Assembly (NCBI GenBank): GCA_030248135.1
Contig: JASANC010002389.1
Coordinates: 32,130-96,129, forward strand
DNA from: Theristus sp. LFF4_11
Lineage: Eukaryota; Nematoda; Chromadorea; Monhysterida; Xyalidae
Reading direction: 5' to 3'
DNA length: 64,000 nucleotides
The notes beneath the pieces were generated by a model, which was not told where the DNA came from, did no database searches, and was given only the letters and a program-made list of their open reading frames with translations. Shown here one piece after another: positions 32,922-45,328 of this stretch (positions within the stretch are counted from its first letter, which is position 1; every line of letters starts with the position of its first letter). Position numbers and translations under genes: made by a program.

Positions 32922-33370
32922 CCGTATTACCCCCAATAGACCCCCATGGGGGATTAATACGTCAGCGACTTTTAGGGGTGGGGGTTTATTGGTGGGGGGA
33001 GGGGTTATTGGTGGGGGGGGGTTTATTTACAAAAAATTCTAGGGGTGGGGGTTTGTTGAAAAATGGCAAAAATACCTTGCATGGCAGGCAAGAAAGTCGC
33101 AGAAACTTCTACTTTTCACAGAGATTTCCTTTTGTAACAGCCTTTTGTAATGAAATTACCATTAACTCATCCCTTTGGGGCCTTTGGTAGGACAATTTCA
33201 CCAATGTCACTGCATTCAGCCACTGAATTCGCTGGGTTCAAACAGGTTTCCAATTAACCCCCATGGAGGATTATTTGTGGGGGGGATTATTCGGAAACTT
33301 GTCGGGGGGGGGGGGGTAGGGGTTTATTGGTGGGGGGAATAATGGGGGGTTTAATGGGGGTAATACGGTA
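32922..33370. mobile_element. TA-flanked element, family E, second full copy
   Basis: Ends TACCGTATTACCCCCAATAG and GGGGGTAATACGGTA. Its core is the reverse complement of the core of the copy at 11516-11959. A long plus-strand open frame (32600-33190) runs into it and is not taken as a gene. Confidence 0.8.
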
Positions 33371-35492
33371 CCATCTTTTGGCAGCGTTTGCAAATACATA
33401 GATAAAGTGTGCGTGTATTTCCACCACAAATTATGAAATGGAAAGAAACATCTTTTTAGCCAAACATTGAACAAAAGGTTTGTTGTGTTTACCAACATCA
33501 GTTTCTGTCACAAACACCCTACATTTTTTCTTTATCGTTTTTCAGGTAAGCAACCAACAATCAACACATCATCAACATGTTATCGAACTGGATGGAACCA
33601 CTGCCCATAATAACCAGGTATACGATTGGGGCAAGTAAAAATTCGAATATTTTTGTACGAGCAAACAAAAAGTCGATTTCAATTTCGCCGATTTTTTCCT
33701 ATCCCGTTTAAATTCCAGAAAATGTCACGAACACTAACCACGGAAAATTCTTTATTAACCATTGCGTTCTGCGTTTTTTCTTCATTTGATTGTCGAAAAT
33801 TAACTGCGGCAACTTTTATTGTTTATTTCCATGAATGACCAATCAAAAAAAATGTTGAGACGTTTCTGAACATGCACATATCCGTGTTCACCAAACGCGC
33901 CGATTTCCAAACAACAGAGAACATCCTTTTTTTCCGTGGCGGTGCATGTCAACCAATTTTGCGCAACACACAACTTTTTCCTTCCCGCGCTCAGCATTTT
34001 AAAAACACAAAACAATCAACCATTTTTTGATAACTGTTACAACGTAATGCGCAATAAAGGAAACATTTTTTGAGCCGATCACGAAAGGGAAATGATAAAA
34101 TGAAAAATCGCATCTGTCGATGAAATTCGATAACTTGCATGGATTGCGCCGCCGCCGCCGCTGAACAATGTTGAAAACTGTGATCTGTATCAGAACGAAA
34201 TGGCTCGTGGCACAACGCAGGTTTACGGTTGTTCCTACTTTTACTGTCTCGCGCCAATTACTCTACGCTCTAATGATTATTTAAGATTTGTCGACAAACA
34301 GTACGGAAGATCGAAGCAAATAAAGTTGAACAAAAAATCAATTTCTGTCCTTCCGACAGCACAAACTGTGTGCACAGTTAAGTTATCTGACTTGAAGTTG
34401 TTTCGATTTTCACCCGTGAAAAGGCGTTCACTTTTAATCTTGTGCCAGACCCAGGCAAAACACCAAAAAGAAAAAAATTAACTTTTTTAACATAGTGATC
34501 CAATTATTTGTGACAGACGATTCACTTTTTTGCTCTTACCACAATTGACTTCTGTTGTACTGAGAAAGATCTTGGTCACAGATCATAGAACCGGTCACAT
34601 TTTGTTGCATGGACTGACAAATTGTTCATATTTCTTGGCCCATAAAAGATTTATGTGTTTCCATTATTTGTTTTTGCATTCAATATCTGACTAATTACTT
34701 TTGACAGCGACCAGAAAAAAGAGAAAGTCAACGAAAGTTTTTTCGATTCAGTTTATTGAAAGGTTTTGCTCGGTTTTGTTAATTCCATAATTTGTTGAAA
34801 CAAAAGAATGGACTGTAATTTATTATTTTTGTGGTTTGCTTTTGTTATCGTTACTTATTCTTCTTACCGGTTGTGATTGTAATTATCGATATACTGTTGT
34901 TTATTACCGAAAACCAGTTGACAGTAGTAGTTGATTGACAGCGTAAACCGAGAGCTGATTGATTCGAATATTGAAGCGAAACACATAAAACAGAATGCAA
35001 ACTACTGCAAACATTTCATAGTTGTCTCAGGTTCATGGGTTATTTAGGTACTAGAATCAGTGGTAGTGGTAATCAGTAGCTGTAGAGTTCTCATTATTGC
35101 AGATGCCTTAGCCGGCTACTGCTGCAAGATGCGAGCCCGCATAGCAGATTGGTTGGTGCGGCTTTTCTGGCACTCAATCAGACCCCGTCTGGTCGATCTG
35201 CCTATCAGCGTGTTGTTTAAACCTGTCACTTTTTCGAAAAATACAGAGCTCGCAAAAGAAGAAAGACCGGCATCGCAGTTGCAAGAAGATCTATTCAACC
35301 ACAAATGGGGCCTTTGATTCTAGCCAACCCAGATGCATTCGTTTTTCTTGCTGCAATTCAAAGTTCTCATGCTCTGTATTATTCCGCAAAAAAAGAGATG
35401 ACAGCTTCACAGAAACAATTGTTTTTGATACATAGGGGATTCTGCTCCAAAAAAAATAACAGAGGGCACTACTCGAAAAGACGAAGTGGACG
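33371..35492. other. Intergenic sequence upstream of the collagen gene
   Basis: No confident gene. A short ATG frame at about 33578 ending in a good donor (ACCAG|GTATAC) and a plus-strand open stretch at 35100-35317 were seen, but neither connects to further exons. Confidence 0.4.
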
Positions 35493-37638
35493 ATGGGCGA
35501 TGAAAGCTACGAGAAGATGGACACGGATACGGCGCGCAAGTACGCCGAGGCACAGACGCTGCGCAGACTGGCGTTCGTCGCGGTGGCGCTGAGCACGATG
35601 GCGACGTTGATGTGCGTGGTGACCGTGCCGATGCTCTACAACTACATGCAGCGGCTGCATCCGCTCATCGAGAGCGAGATTGACTTCTGCAAGGTTCGTT
35701 ACACATCGTCTTGTTGGTGTTCTTTATATTGTCGCCGTTGGTAGCGCACCATATTAGCAGCATCCATGCCGGCACGTGAGCAATGATATTTGTTCACCAC
35801 GTTCAGAACGCACCCAATATTCCAGCGCATTCTAACACTACTCAGGAGTACACTTATTTCGTATTTGGATTTCGTTACATTCTGTACACTCTTGTATTTC
35901 GTTCACGAACGTCAACATTTGGAGATCGAAATCTTGCTTTCTGTTCAGGCGAGAACAATCGATCTCTGGCGTGAGGTTGCTCGTGCATCTTCGGTCGTCG
36001 GTCCGGCCGCCCATCGACCGCTGGCTGCCGCCGAGCATCCACGTCAGCGGCGTTACGGCGGCGGCGGCGGCTACGGCGTTGCACCCGAGGAACAACTGGC
36101 GCAATGGGCTGCCTACGAACAGGCACAGGCACAGGCGAACGCTCACGCGCACGCACAGGCGAATGCACAGGCGCACGCACAGGCACAGGCACAGGCGCAC
36201 GCACAGGCACAGGCACAGGCGCACGCCCAGGCACAGGCACAGGCACAGGCACAGGCTCAGGCACAAGCGCACTCAGTCTTCCATCGTCCGGAAGCGGCAG
36301 CCGCTGCTGCGGCGCATTTGGGCGCCCGCTGGCCGCACGCGGAGCTGCCCGTTGCTCCGCCCACTCGACCGGCATTCGGCCCCGACGGCCATCCGTTGCC
36401 GTTGCCCGCACACCACGCGGCGATTGCTCCCGCACATGGCCTTCCGCCACAACATTTGCCGCCGCCTCACCACGAACTGCCGCCACCGCACCCGCAGCCG
36501 CACCATCCTCAGCCACGACCGCACCACGCCGTGCCCGTTTTCCATCATCAACCGCCGCCTCCACCACCCCCTCCTCCACCTCCACCACCTCCACCACCAC
36601 CACCACTGTTCGTCGCGCCTCCCGTCTGTAAGTTCAGTTGGCGATTGTTGCAACATTTGGGGAATGATCTTCAATTTTTTGTATTTTTTTCAAAACGAAT
36701 CGTTTTTGTTCCAATTCAGGCTGCACCTGCCAGCAAGGACCCTCGGGACCACCAGGTCCACCGGGTCGGCCGGGTCGAAACGGTGTGGACGGGAAACCGG
36801 GCCGCAGCGGGCGACCGGGCAGCGACGGTGCCCCGGGAAGTTGGAACCCGTGCCAGCTGCATGCTGACTGCGTGAACTGTCCGCCCGCACCGCCCGGACC
36901 TCCGGGTCGACCGGGCACTCCGGGCCGCAAGGGTAGCCCGGGGAGGCCCGCACCGCCAGCAGATGAGCTGCCGCCTCCTGAGCCAGGCAAGCCTGGCGCG
37001 CCCGGTGAACCCGGCAAAGCGGGACGACCTGGTCCGAAGGTGGGCAGCCGCAATTGTTGTGTTACCGAAGAAACTCTGATTTTGCGAACTGTATGTTTTC
37101 GTTCAGCTAAGATCTTGTCAATGAACCTTGCAAAACTGATTTTTGCTCATGTTGTTGAAGGAGAACAGATGACACGTTTCAGCTACATAAACGATTGCTG
37201 ATTACAGTGCAATCAAGAATTCACTGAGTGCTTTTTGAATAATTTTTTCAGGGAGTACCTGGCAAGGACGGCCGCCGTGTGCCCGGCAAGGGGCCGCAAG
37301 GCAGTCCTGGACAACCAGGACAACCTGGTCAGTGCAAGTGTTCTCACGATGTGATTGCAAATTATACAATCTGCTTTTGAAAAAATTGGTAAACGCTCAA
37401 TATATAGAATCAAAACAGAGCACGCAGCATATTTCCAGGAGAGAAAGGCGACCCTGGCTCGCCGGGTCTGGACGGCGGTCATCATGAGCGGGGCGAACAG
37501 GGCCCGCCCGGAGACGACGGCAGCCCGGGCAGGCCCGGCACACCAGGACGCCCGGGTGCGCCCGGACGCAGCGGCACCCCCGGCGGCAGTGGCGGCTGCC
37601 ACCATTGTCCGCCGCCGCGAACCGGCCCTGGATATTAG
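35493..37638 (+). CDS. Nematode cuticle collagen with Ala/Gln/His- and Pro-rich insert
   Basis: Five exons, 35493-35693, 35949-36627, 36720-37039, 37252-37327 and 37439-37638, join in phase to 491 residues. Residues 1-67 are the cuticle-collagen N-terminal domain: a cytosolic stretch, then a membrane/signal-anchor helix ([23 protein letters not shown]) and a short juxtamembrane region. RQRR at 99-102 fits the subtilisin-like processing site of this family. Residues about 125-178 are [12 protein letters not shown] repeats, about 230-290 are His/Pro-rich with an 18-residue proline run, then CCTCQQ and interrupted Gly-X-Y blocks separated by Cys clusters ([14 protein letters not shown]) and ending [13 protein letters not shown]. 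Known role: trimerises and is cross-linked into the cuticle. The 200-residue non-collagenous insert between the processing site and the Gly-X-Y region is unusual. Confidence 0.92.
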
Positions 37639-37960
37639 GGCCGTTTTGGTGATACACTGTTGTTGAGATGAGAGTAGTGCTCCGGTTGTTTTTTGCTTGC
37701 TACAATGTTAGGCTGGCTGTGGCTCTTACAAAAGGGTTTGCTTTGTACATTCATGTTTATACACTGGGAAAAACATGCACTTGATTTTTCATGGAGTTCG
37801 TTCAGATGATTCGTGCGTACGTACACTTCCATGAACCAGAAATGTGCCAATGCACACAAAATTCAGTTGCAAGAATAGTTGCGCGTCCAAAAACCTTGTT
37901 TGCAACAAGAGGACGCGCTAAAAAATTACATTTAGACGTCACTGGTGCGAATGTGTACTG

Positions 37961-38233
37961 TACAGCATGTCCGATTAAACATCGCAGCTTTTTTCAGGGT
38001 GCAAGGAGCGCGCGAAATTTGAATCAATGAAAAAAAGATGTTCAGAAACCCAATTGCGTGTCAAACTTTTCATGTTTCTCAAAATTAAGTGGTAATTCGT
38101 GCTATTCTGTTTATTATTTCTTCCTTTGCACACTCGATTGGCGGAAATCTTATCATTTTTGAGAAAGGCAGCTCCTAGTCTGCGACTAATTTCGCCTTGA
38201 TTGAGACTGCCATATTTATTCGGCCATACCGTA
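37961..38233. mobile_element. TA-flanked inverted-repeat element, family A, copy 2
   Basis: 273 bp, ends TACAGCATGTCCGATTAAAC and (inverted) TACGGTATGGCCGAATAAAT. Inner CAGGGTGCAAGGAGCGCGCG and CTAGTCTGCGACTAAT are shared with the other copies. It lies between the collagen and the adhesion-type receptor. Confidence 0.85.
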
Positions 38234-38732
38234 CATGAACAAGCGCACACAACGTTCGACCCGCACCAAAATCAACCAAAAAAACAACTGCGGGTATGTG
38301 AACGGCAAGCACGGAAAATATATGACACAAACAAAGCAAGAATAACCAGATAGACGGAGCAAGTGAAGGTGCAATCATGGGAAAAGGATGGACGAAACAA
38401 CCCGGTAACGCTCTGACGCAGGGAGGAAGACTGCGTGTTACAGCGGACGTGTGCGGGAATTTGAATCGGCTGCGTGTTGGCTACAGCATGAAATCGTGTC
38501 ACGAACCGTTGGAGACTCATTACGAGGAGAGTCCCTCTCACAAGCCTCACAATGGGACGAGCCATAACCTGCTACTGCCACTCTGTCCCATCAAGGGCAG
38601 TAGGGCACACCGATACGTATAGACTCAAGGCAAATCGACAGCTAAAATCGGTTGAAAGGAAAGCCGGAGTTTTCGAGAATTTGATCAAACACCTCGATGA
38701 ACGTAAGAATTTAAAAGAACACAAAGTAAATA

Positions 38733-41700
38733 TCACGTTTTATAACTGCGACAACGACAGCAACACAACATTGTTAATAACGCTCTGGCTCGGGCACTAC
38801 CGGAAGTGTGAAACAAGAGAACACAGCTGACCAATGCAGCATTGGACAACGAAGCAAACGAATAGAGGGCAACGTCGCTGTAGTGAACGGCCGTGACGCC
38901 AATAAGCCACATAATAAAAGCCAATAGGGGCAGCAGAATGCCACCTTTTGAGTTGACCAGAGCTGATGTCGTCTGCGATCGGTTGGCAGCAACGTGATCT
39001 GGGTAGTCGATCATGCCTGGAAATAACTGGTGCTACAGTACCTTTGTTAGAACCTGTCAGACAAAGACGACACCTTCGTGGACAGAGGAGGCACGAATAA
39101 TTTTGGTCAACTTACTTAACAGTGGTTGCGTGCTTGCATTTTAGCTGCACTGAACTGACGAACATTAGATCCGATCAAAAATTGGTGTTCTCTGAAAAAA
39201 ACTGTTGCACCGGGGTCCTCGACGCCATTCAGAAAGCGGGCTTCACTAAGAGAGAAACTTTTCACTGCTTCTATTCTGATTTCAGAAATGTTCTTTTCTA
39301 TTGTCTTTTTATGTTCACAGGCAGGCCAGTCGATATCGGCTTTGAAGCCAAAATTGCATAAATCATATATGAAACCAACCGGTGGCCTCTGAGAGCACGA
39401 CCGTGAGCACGGTCATGAGCGCGATTGGCGCCAATTCGAACGCCACATTCGGCGCCGACGCGCAGTTCAGCCAGCAGGTGCGCGCGTGCGTGTACGAGTG
39501 ACGCCAGCCGGCGACAGCTGGCACGACGAACGCCAACGGCGCGAGCGCACTGAGCGTCACGAGCGTGCGGCGCGTCAGTGGAGGGCGCGACGGACAGACG
39601 TTCGTGTAGACGGTGTAGTTGTGCAGCGCCTCCAGTAGAGCGCTCGTGAAGTAGACGAGAAACAGATAGTGCAGGATGACGGCGACCACCGTGCACTGGT
39701 CGGTCGACAGTGGCGCCGGCGGCCGCGCAGCCGGCGCGAAGCAGAACGAGTCGAGGCCGAACAGGGTGCCGGTGCGCGCCGGCAGGATGAGCAGTTGCGC
39801 CGCCAGCAAACTGCCCTGCAAATCGTCCTTTTTTATGTCGTTTTCTTTCAGTTCTGCGACTCAGTGCGTTTTTGCAGACGTTGAATGGAGCTCAGTTTCA
39901 TGCGCTTGATGCGCCAATTCAAAATAGCCCCAGTGACTCAATCGTTTCTCAGGGACACGGGTCGTTTCACCAATTTTGAATTCCCTCGTCAGCCATGAAA
40001 CTGCTTTCCTCCATGTGTGCATTGAGTCACAGAACCAAGAGCAATGATAAGACAATGAGCAAAATGCACGATGTCTTTTTTCAATTTTCAATTTTAAAGT
40101 TTAATGCCACCAGTTGGTGCTCGGGTATTTTCTCACTCGTTTTTGGGCGAGTAAACGATCACTCATGAATTTTTCCTTCTTAAACGGCATTCATGAAGCA
40201 GTATTTGGTGACGCGTGTGTTAAAACATAGCTACGTACATATTATCTTTTGTTTTGGTATTCGTATTCATTTCGTATTCATGCATGCAACGATTCGGCCG
40301 CATACAAGCTAATGTTTCACCCGGTTTAAAACAAGAACCCTTAGTTGCGTGCTGAAATCAATGTTTTTGTGTGTTTTGCTCTGTCATTCGTGTGCAGGTA
40401 AATGAATTTCTCTTAAATTTTGCACAAATCTAAGCTGTACTTTCTTGAACAACTGTCTTAAATTTCATTGAATATGGTTCTACGCAACTCGAGAAATAAC
40501 GCGTCAAACACCGACCCACTACTTCTGAAACATCCTGTAGTTTTGACGCTGTTCCGTATTCCTAAACCGCAAAGCAAATGCTCGCCCACCTCCTGCACCA
40601 TGTGATAGGTACGTTCAATGCTGAAATCGGCAATGAAGACGAACAAAGCGAGCAACAGCGAGAGCGCCACGATCAGATACAAGCTGGAGAGCGTGTACGA
40701 GCCGAGACTGATGCTTTTCGCCACTTGGTTGCCTCCTTCGACGCATCGCCGTTCCTGCACAGGCGGTGAACAGTGAACCTCAGGTGCTCGCTGCGACCAA
40801 GACTTCTCGCCTGAAATCATATCATGAAAGTAGCATATTTTGAATTCCATAAATTGGCTTCATATCAACAGTTTTGGATGTCAACGTTCAAGTTTATAAT
40901 TCGCAACAAAAAATTGTCTTGTCATTGACCACGATTATATCAAAACAGCTGTCTTCAAATCGTCCAAACGGCAGTGTTTTACCAGTGCAGCGGACAGAAG
41001 TGGCGATTTCTGTTGATTCGGCCGTCAAAACGTAACCGGCAACACACTGGATTGCCACTGTTCCACCAACTGCGGTATGAGTGCTCGAGTTGAACTGGGC
41101 TGCCGTTGGTGACGGTATGACGTCACTAAATGACGTGATCGTGGCGTTGTCGCCGGCGCTCAGCGGTTTCTCGCAGCAGGCCGGCGGTGCGGTGTCTGGA
41201 GCCGAATTGATTTGTTAATTTTTTTTGAGATTGGCCACACACAGACTGGCCACAACGTGTTGCTGAAACCAATCAGCAAGTTAGAATTCAAATGCACTAT
41301 AATAACTTCATAAACCCGCACCAATTCTGCAGACAAACGGTGCTGCATAGCTGCGGTCAACGGATCGCAAGCCGTTCCTGCATTGAACCGCAGTCATCAG
41401 TTCGTTCGTGGTTGCGAGATTTGCGGGTTGACCAGCGTCCCAGAGATCTTTTGCCGAGAACGCCGTGTGCGCGCCGCACGGATTGCGCCACGCCCAATGG
41501 CCCCCGGTGGCCTCGTCCTGTTGGTCAACTTGGAAGCCGGCAACGTGGAAACAGTCGATTGAAGTGCCCTGGAAGCGAACAAATGAACAGATGCAACTGG
41601 GTGCTTTCATGGCACGGGCCAATCCAGAAAAGTGTACTGAACACCGTCAAGTAAGCGCCCATAGAGATCATTTCTGTCCTTAAAATGCTCGCACACCTTA

Positions 41701-44700
41701 CGGTGGGGGCTCTTCTCGTTCGTGTACACCGGGACAAAGTGCTACAGCAGGTGTCATATGAGAAGAAAAGTTAGGCTTCGGTTTAGGCTTAGGCTTTGTA
41801 CCACAGCTTTCGTTCCACTCACCACAAATTCTCTCATAATCGACTTCACGGGAAAGTCGTCCAAAACCACTAATTCGCCGACGAAACCAAGTGAGCCGTC
41901 TCGACATTGCTTCTGCGCTTCCACCGCCGTCGCACTGGCAGACACCAGATGGAAACAGCCAATTTCTGCATAGTGCGGATCCAAATGGCGGCAGATGCCC
42001 CCGTTCGGGCAACTTGCTGGCGAACATTTTGCTGGGGGTCCTGTAGAGGTTTCATTCAATTGTTATGTTGGTTCGAAAGTCAACCACAGACAACTGTGCA
42101 AATTCATCAAACTGCACAAAGTTTGGGCACTCCACGCAGGTGCACCAATCAGAAAGTCTCATAAAATTGCAAGACAAAGATATTTCTCGTGATATTTGCA
42201 GGGTGCTGTTTTCAAAAGCGTGGAGCGGAACTCTTTTCGATCGGCGACTATGTCGACCGAACTGACCATACTGCAGATGCGTTTGTACGGTCCGGCACAG
42301 GGCATGTCATTGATGCCGTCTTTCCAGGTGCACAGACAGTGCTGTACACCGTTGACGTTGTTCGGTTGGCCCGTCATCCACGGCACCATGCCTGCGGTGG
42401 TGCCGCCGGAATTCAACGGGAACTCCCATTTCTCGTTCGTCCGTGGTGCGTGCCACTGCCAGTGACCGTGCGGCTCCATTGCGCTGTCGTACTGCGCAGC
42501 GCCGAGGAACACGTGCTGTGAGTACCAACCCAGCGGAACCTAAACGGCAGCAACAAGGCGGGAAATGTTAGGCTGCTATGAATACATGGTAGGAATTTGA
42601 ATGCGCTTCAATATGGATGGCCCTTGAAGAATAAATCTCTACTTTTTGGAATCTCAGGCATGAAGCTGTTGACCTTCAATAAGAAGCAGCGTTTTACCAA
42701 GACGTTGTTCTTGATGTGTGCCGCAATCGCTTTCGTGTCGACCACGGCCAGCTGCCCATCACTGTGCTGGCCACCGTCAATGCCAGGCACCGGCGCAGTG
42801 TGACACTTCGTCTGTGCTGTCTGCCAGTTGGTCGTGTCAGACATCGCCACATAGCACACGCCATTTAGTGGCGTTGCCAGTTGCGTCGTCAGTACTCCGC
42901 CACAAGAGTACACTTTAGTGCACGAAATCTGTGTGCGTGCGTCAAAAAAGCAGTTTACTTGATTGGATTGTGTGCGCACGAACATGTTCCTGTACATGTG
43001 CATTCTTCTTCTGCGTGCAATGTTTCGGTTGATTTTGGAATAATGGTTCGTGTAATGTAACGTGATAAAATTCAGACACGATGATCGATTTGTTTCAGTA
43101 AACATTTGGTGTTTGGTGTGACTAAGTTTTTTGGCGTGCCCCATCAATGCATCAGCCGTTCCATTTACCGTGCTAGCATCGACAGTCCACGCGCGATTCT
43201 CGCCGCAGGTGATTGTTTTCGATGTTTTCGTGAGATCACCGGTGATGCGATGTCCTGCGTTACAGCGTATGGTGGCTATGGCGCCGTGCAGCGCGTGCGT
43301 GCTCGTGTTGATGTGCAGGCCGGCGTCGCCGCTGTGGCTGGCCACGAACGCGTTCGCACCAGCCGACGCCGGCTTCGCACAGCAGCGGTCGGGCGCTTCA
43401 TCTGGCAGAATCGATGAACTGAATGCGGAGCTCTCAATTTGACTGATCGTCCAAATCGATCAATATGCGGTGATGATTCGTCAAGAGCGATTGATTGTTC
43501 AATAGAGAAAGAGACAATTCGGTGTTTCGGAAATTCGCACAGACTTTAGAAAGCGCCACTCTAATATGGCGAATAGTAACTGTAACTGTAATCGCCACTT
43601 TGCGAAGACACCAATAGCCACTTTGTCAAGCGTGAAACGTTTGCGTTGCAAATGACCACACTTGGCTCACCAAAACGACAGACGTACGGCAAGCCAGCGG
43701 CTCCATTCAGGTCGTTCGCGGTCGCTGAGTTCACGTAGAACTGCACCGAGTGCTCGTTGCCGCCCCAGTCGTTCGGTTCGTTCGGATTCCAGAACGCCGG
43801 ATTGAACGGCAGAATCTGGCCGCACGGATTGTACCAGTACCAGTTTCCAGCCGGCTCGTCGTCTTGCGTCAGCTGCTTCGCGCCCAGGTAGACGCTGTTG
43901 CCGCCGTGTTCGTTCTGTTGGATAATGCGCACGCAAATGGAAACGGACAATGGAAACACCGAGACTACAAAGTTTTTGCGTTGCGTTACTGTTCTGAAAA
44001 AGTAGCTTTCACGTTGTTAAGAATAAGTACCGTAATTATGGGTCCCGTATCTCATGCTGTCTTAACAATTTTAACGGAGCGTCCTGCATTCTTGCAAAAT
44101 AAAATCAATGAATGAAGTACCGTTCAACATCATATTCTTCGAGCCATTCTTCATGCCAAACTTAATGCCAACATGTTATTTTACATGCCAAAATTTATGC
44201 CATGCTATTTTTGTGCAAAAAATTGATGGTGGTTAAAAAACTGCCGATGCGTTGCATACACGCGAACCTGAGATGCTCAGGTGGATGCGTTTTCAGGCCA
44301 ATATACCAGCATGGCCACCGCGACCAACCAATTGGTGGTGATGACGCAATTCGGTGATCACGGTGGAGGCGCTGCTATTGGTCTGAAGGCGCTTCCAAGC
44401 GCATCTTTTATTATAATCCAAGTTCATAATTCAGAGACCATGTATTATCTTTTATTTTGGTCCTGCAACTCAATGCGCCGCCCATAGATAGGTAAACAGC
44501 TGCATGCAGGACGCGGGAATTCAAAATTGGTAAAGTGATCCGAGTCCTCTACATAGGGCGAATCACTTAGGCGACTTGAATTGCCGCATAAAGATTGAAA
44601 CTAGTTTTCTTTTTACGTCTGCACACGCATTCAGTCGCGGAACCGAAAAAAATGACATTAGTCTGACGGGGCTTTTTTCAGCCATTGATTTTCATCACAA

Positions 44701-45107
44701 AAAAGTTTTTCATTTTTAAAAAAAATGAAACGATTTAAAAAACGAAATGGAAAACTTGGGTGAATAATACGAAGCAACCGACCACAAAACTTTGCACTGC
44801 CGTCTGCAGGTCGACCGTCGTCAACATGGCCAGCTCACCGATGCCGCCGTGCGTGCCGTCCATGCAGTTCGTGGCAGCCTCACGAGAAGTTGTTTTTGTA
44901 AATTTCAAATGGAACGGGTGTAAGATTTCCAAAGTTATACAGAAACTGGTAAACAATATAATTCCAAACGCTCTGAGAACATTTTGCGACGAGCCTGATA
45001 GTCAGCAGTGGCGGTCGCCTCGTAGTGAAAGCAGCCGTGTGCGGTGTTGGCCCTGTTGATGAAGCGGCACACGCCGGCCGGGCACGCGCTGGCGCAGACG
45101 CCGAACG
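38733..45107 (-). CDS. Adhesion-type (7tm_2) receptor with C-type lectin and sushi-like ectodomain, 5' end not found
   Basis: Twelve exons on the minus strand: 44995-45107, 44783-44878, 43671-43914, 43169-43401, 42698-42928, 42272-42515, 41823-42040, 41322-41568, 40983-41195, 40590-40810, 39380-39815, 38733-39016. Phases close throughout, giving 926 codons. Order: lectin 1 (NPNEPNDWGG), sushi-like 1 (CCAKPASAGANA), lectin 2 (GVCYVAMSD...; TGQPNNVNG), lectin 3 (GCFHLVSASATA; HWAWRNPCG), sushi-like 2 (CCEKPLSAGDNA...CTGEKSWSQRAPEVHC), then seven helices. TM3 CTVVAVILHYLFLVYF...LLEALHNY, the loop ARTCWLN and TM7 YSFASLSNAALVSCVLLFH are adhesion-GPCR signatures. No GPS cleavage motif is visible before TM1. 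The lectin exons have equal phases and near-equal lengths (244, 244, 247 bp), so they arose by duplication. The signal peptide exon lies upstream of 45107 and was not found. The first exon would need a GC donor at 44994. Likely a plasma-membrane receptor binding a glycan or glycoprotein. Confidence 0.82.
39853..40045. mobile_element. TIR element, family B, in receptor intron
   Basis: CTGCGACTCAGTGCG...CCAATTTTGAATTCCC...TGTGCATTGAGTCACAGAACC, matching the other family B copies. It starts about 40 bp upstream (in gene direction) of the TM2 exon acceptor. Confidence 0.7.
44440..44668. mobile_element. TIR element, family B, in receptor intron
   Basis: TTATCTTTTATTTTGGTCCT at the left, GGAATTCAAAATTGG inside, CACGCATTCAGTCGCGGAACC at the right. 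It lies between the second and third lectin exons of the adhesion-type receptor. Confidence 0.75.
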
Positions 45108-45328
45108 CTGCGTTCAAGTGTGTTGCGGTCAGTGAAATGAAAACGTCCGCTTCTGTCATAATGCCATGAGAAATGTTGCACGCACAAACTTTGTTGTAGC
45201 ACCACCGTAAAAACAAGTTGCCTTTTGGTGTCCGCACCCCTCCTTAGTATCATTTGCGGTGCCCTTGGCGCACCGTTTTGAAAATAACCGTGAGGCAAAA
45301 ATAAACTCTTTGTGGTGTACCACTCTTA

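Noticed and set aside
32600..33190. 196-codon open frame
   Set aside because: Its second half lies in a family E transposon and the first half has no splice signals or recognisable domain.
35060..35317. Plus-strand open stretch with IADWLVRLFWHSIRP
   Set aside because: An acceptor-like TTGCAG precedes it, but no partner exon or family could be found; not listed as a gene.
35838..36674. Long open frames on the opposite strand and in other frames of collagen exon 2
   Set aside because: Shadow frames of the GC-rich Ala/Gln/Pro repeats; the real frame joins in phase to the Gly-X-Y exons.
38272..38622. Hydrophobic minus-strand frame downstream of the receptor stop
   Set aside because: Follows the stop at 38733 with no acceptor and no match to a receptor tail.
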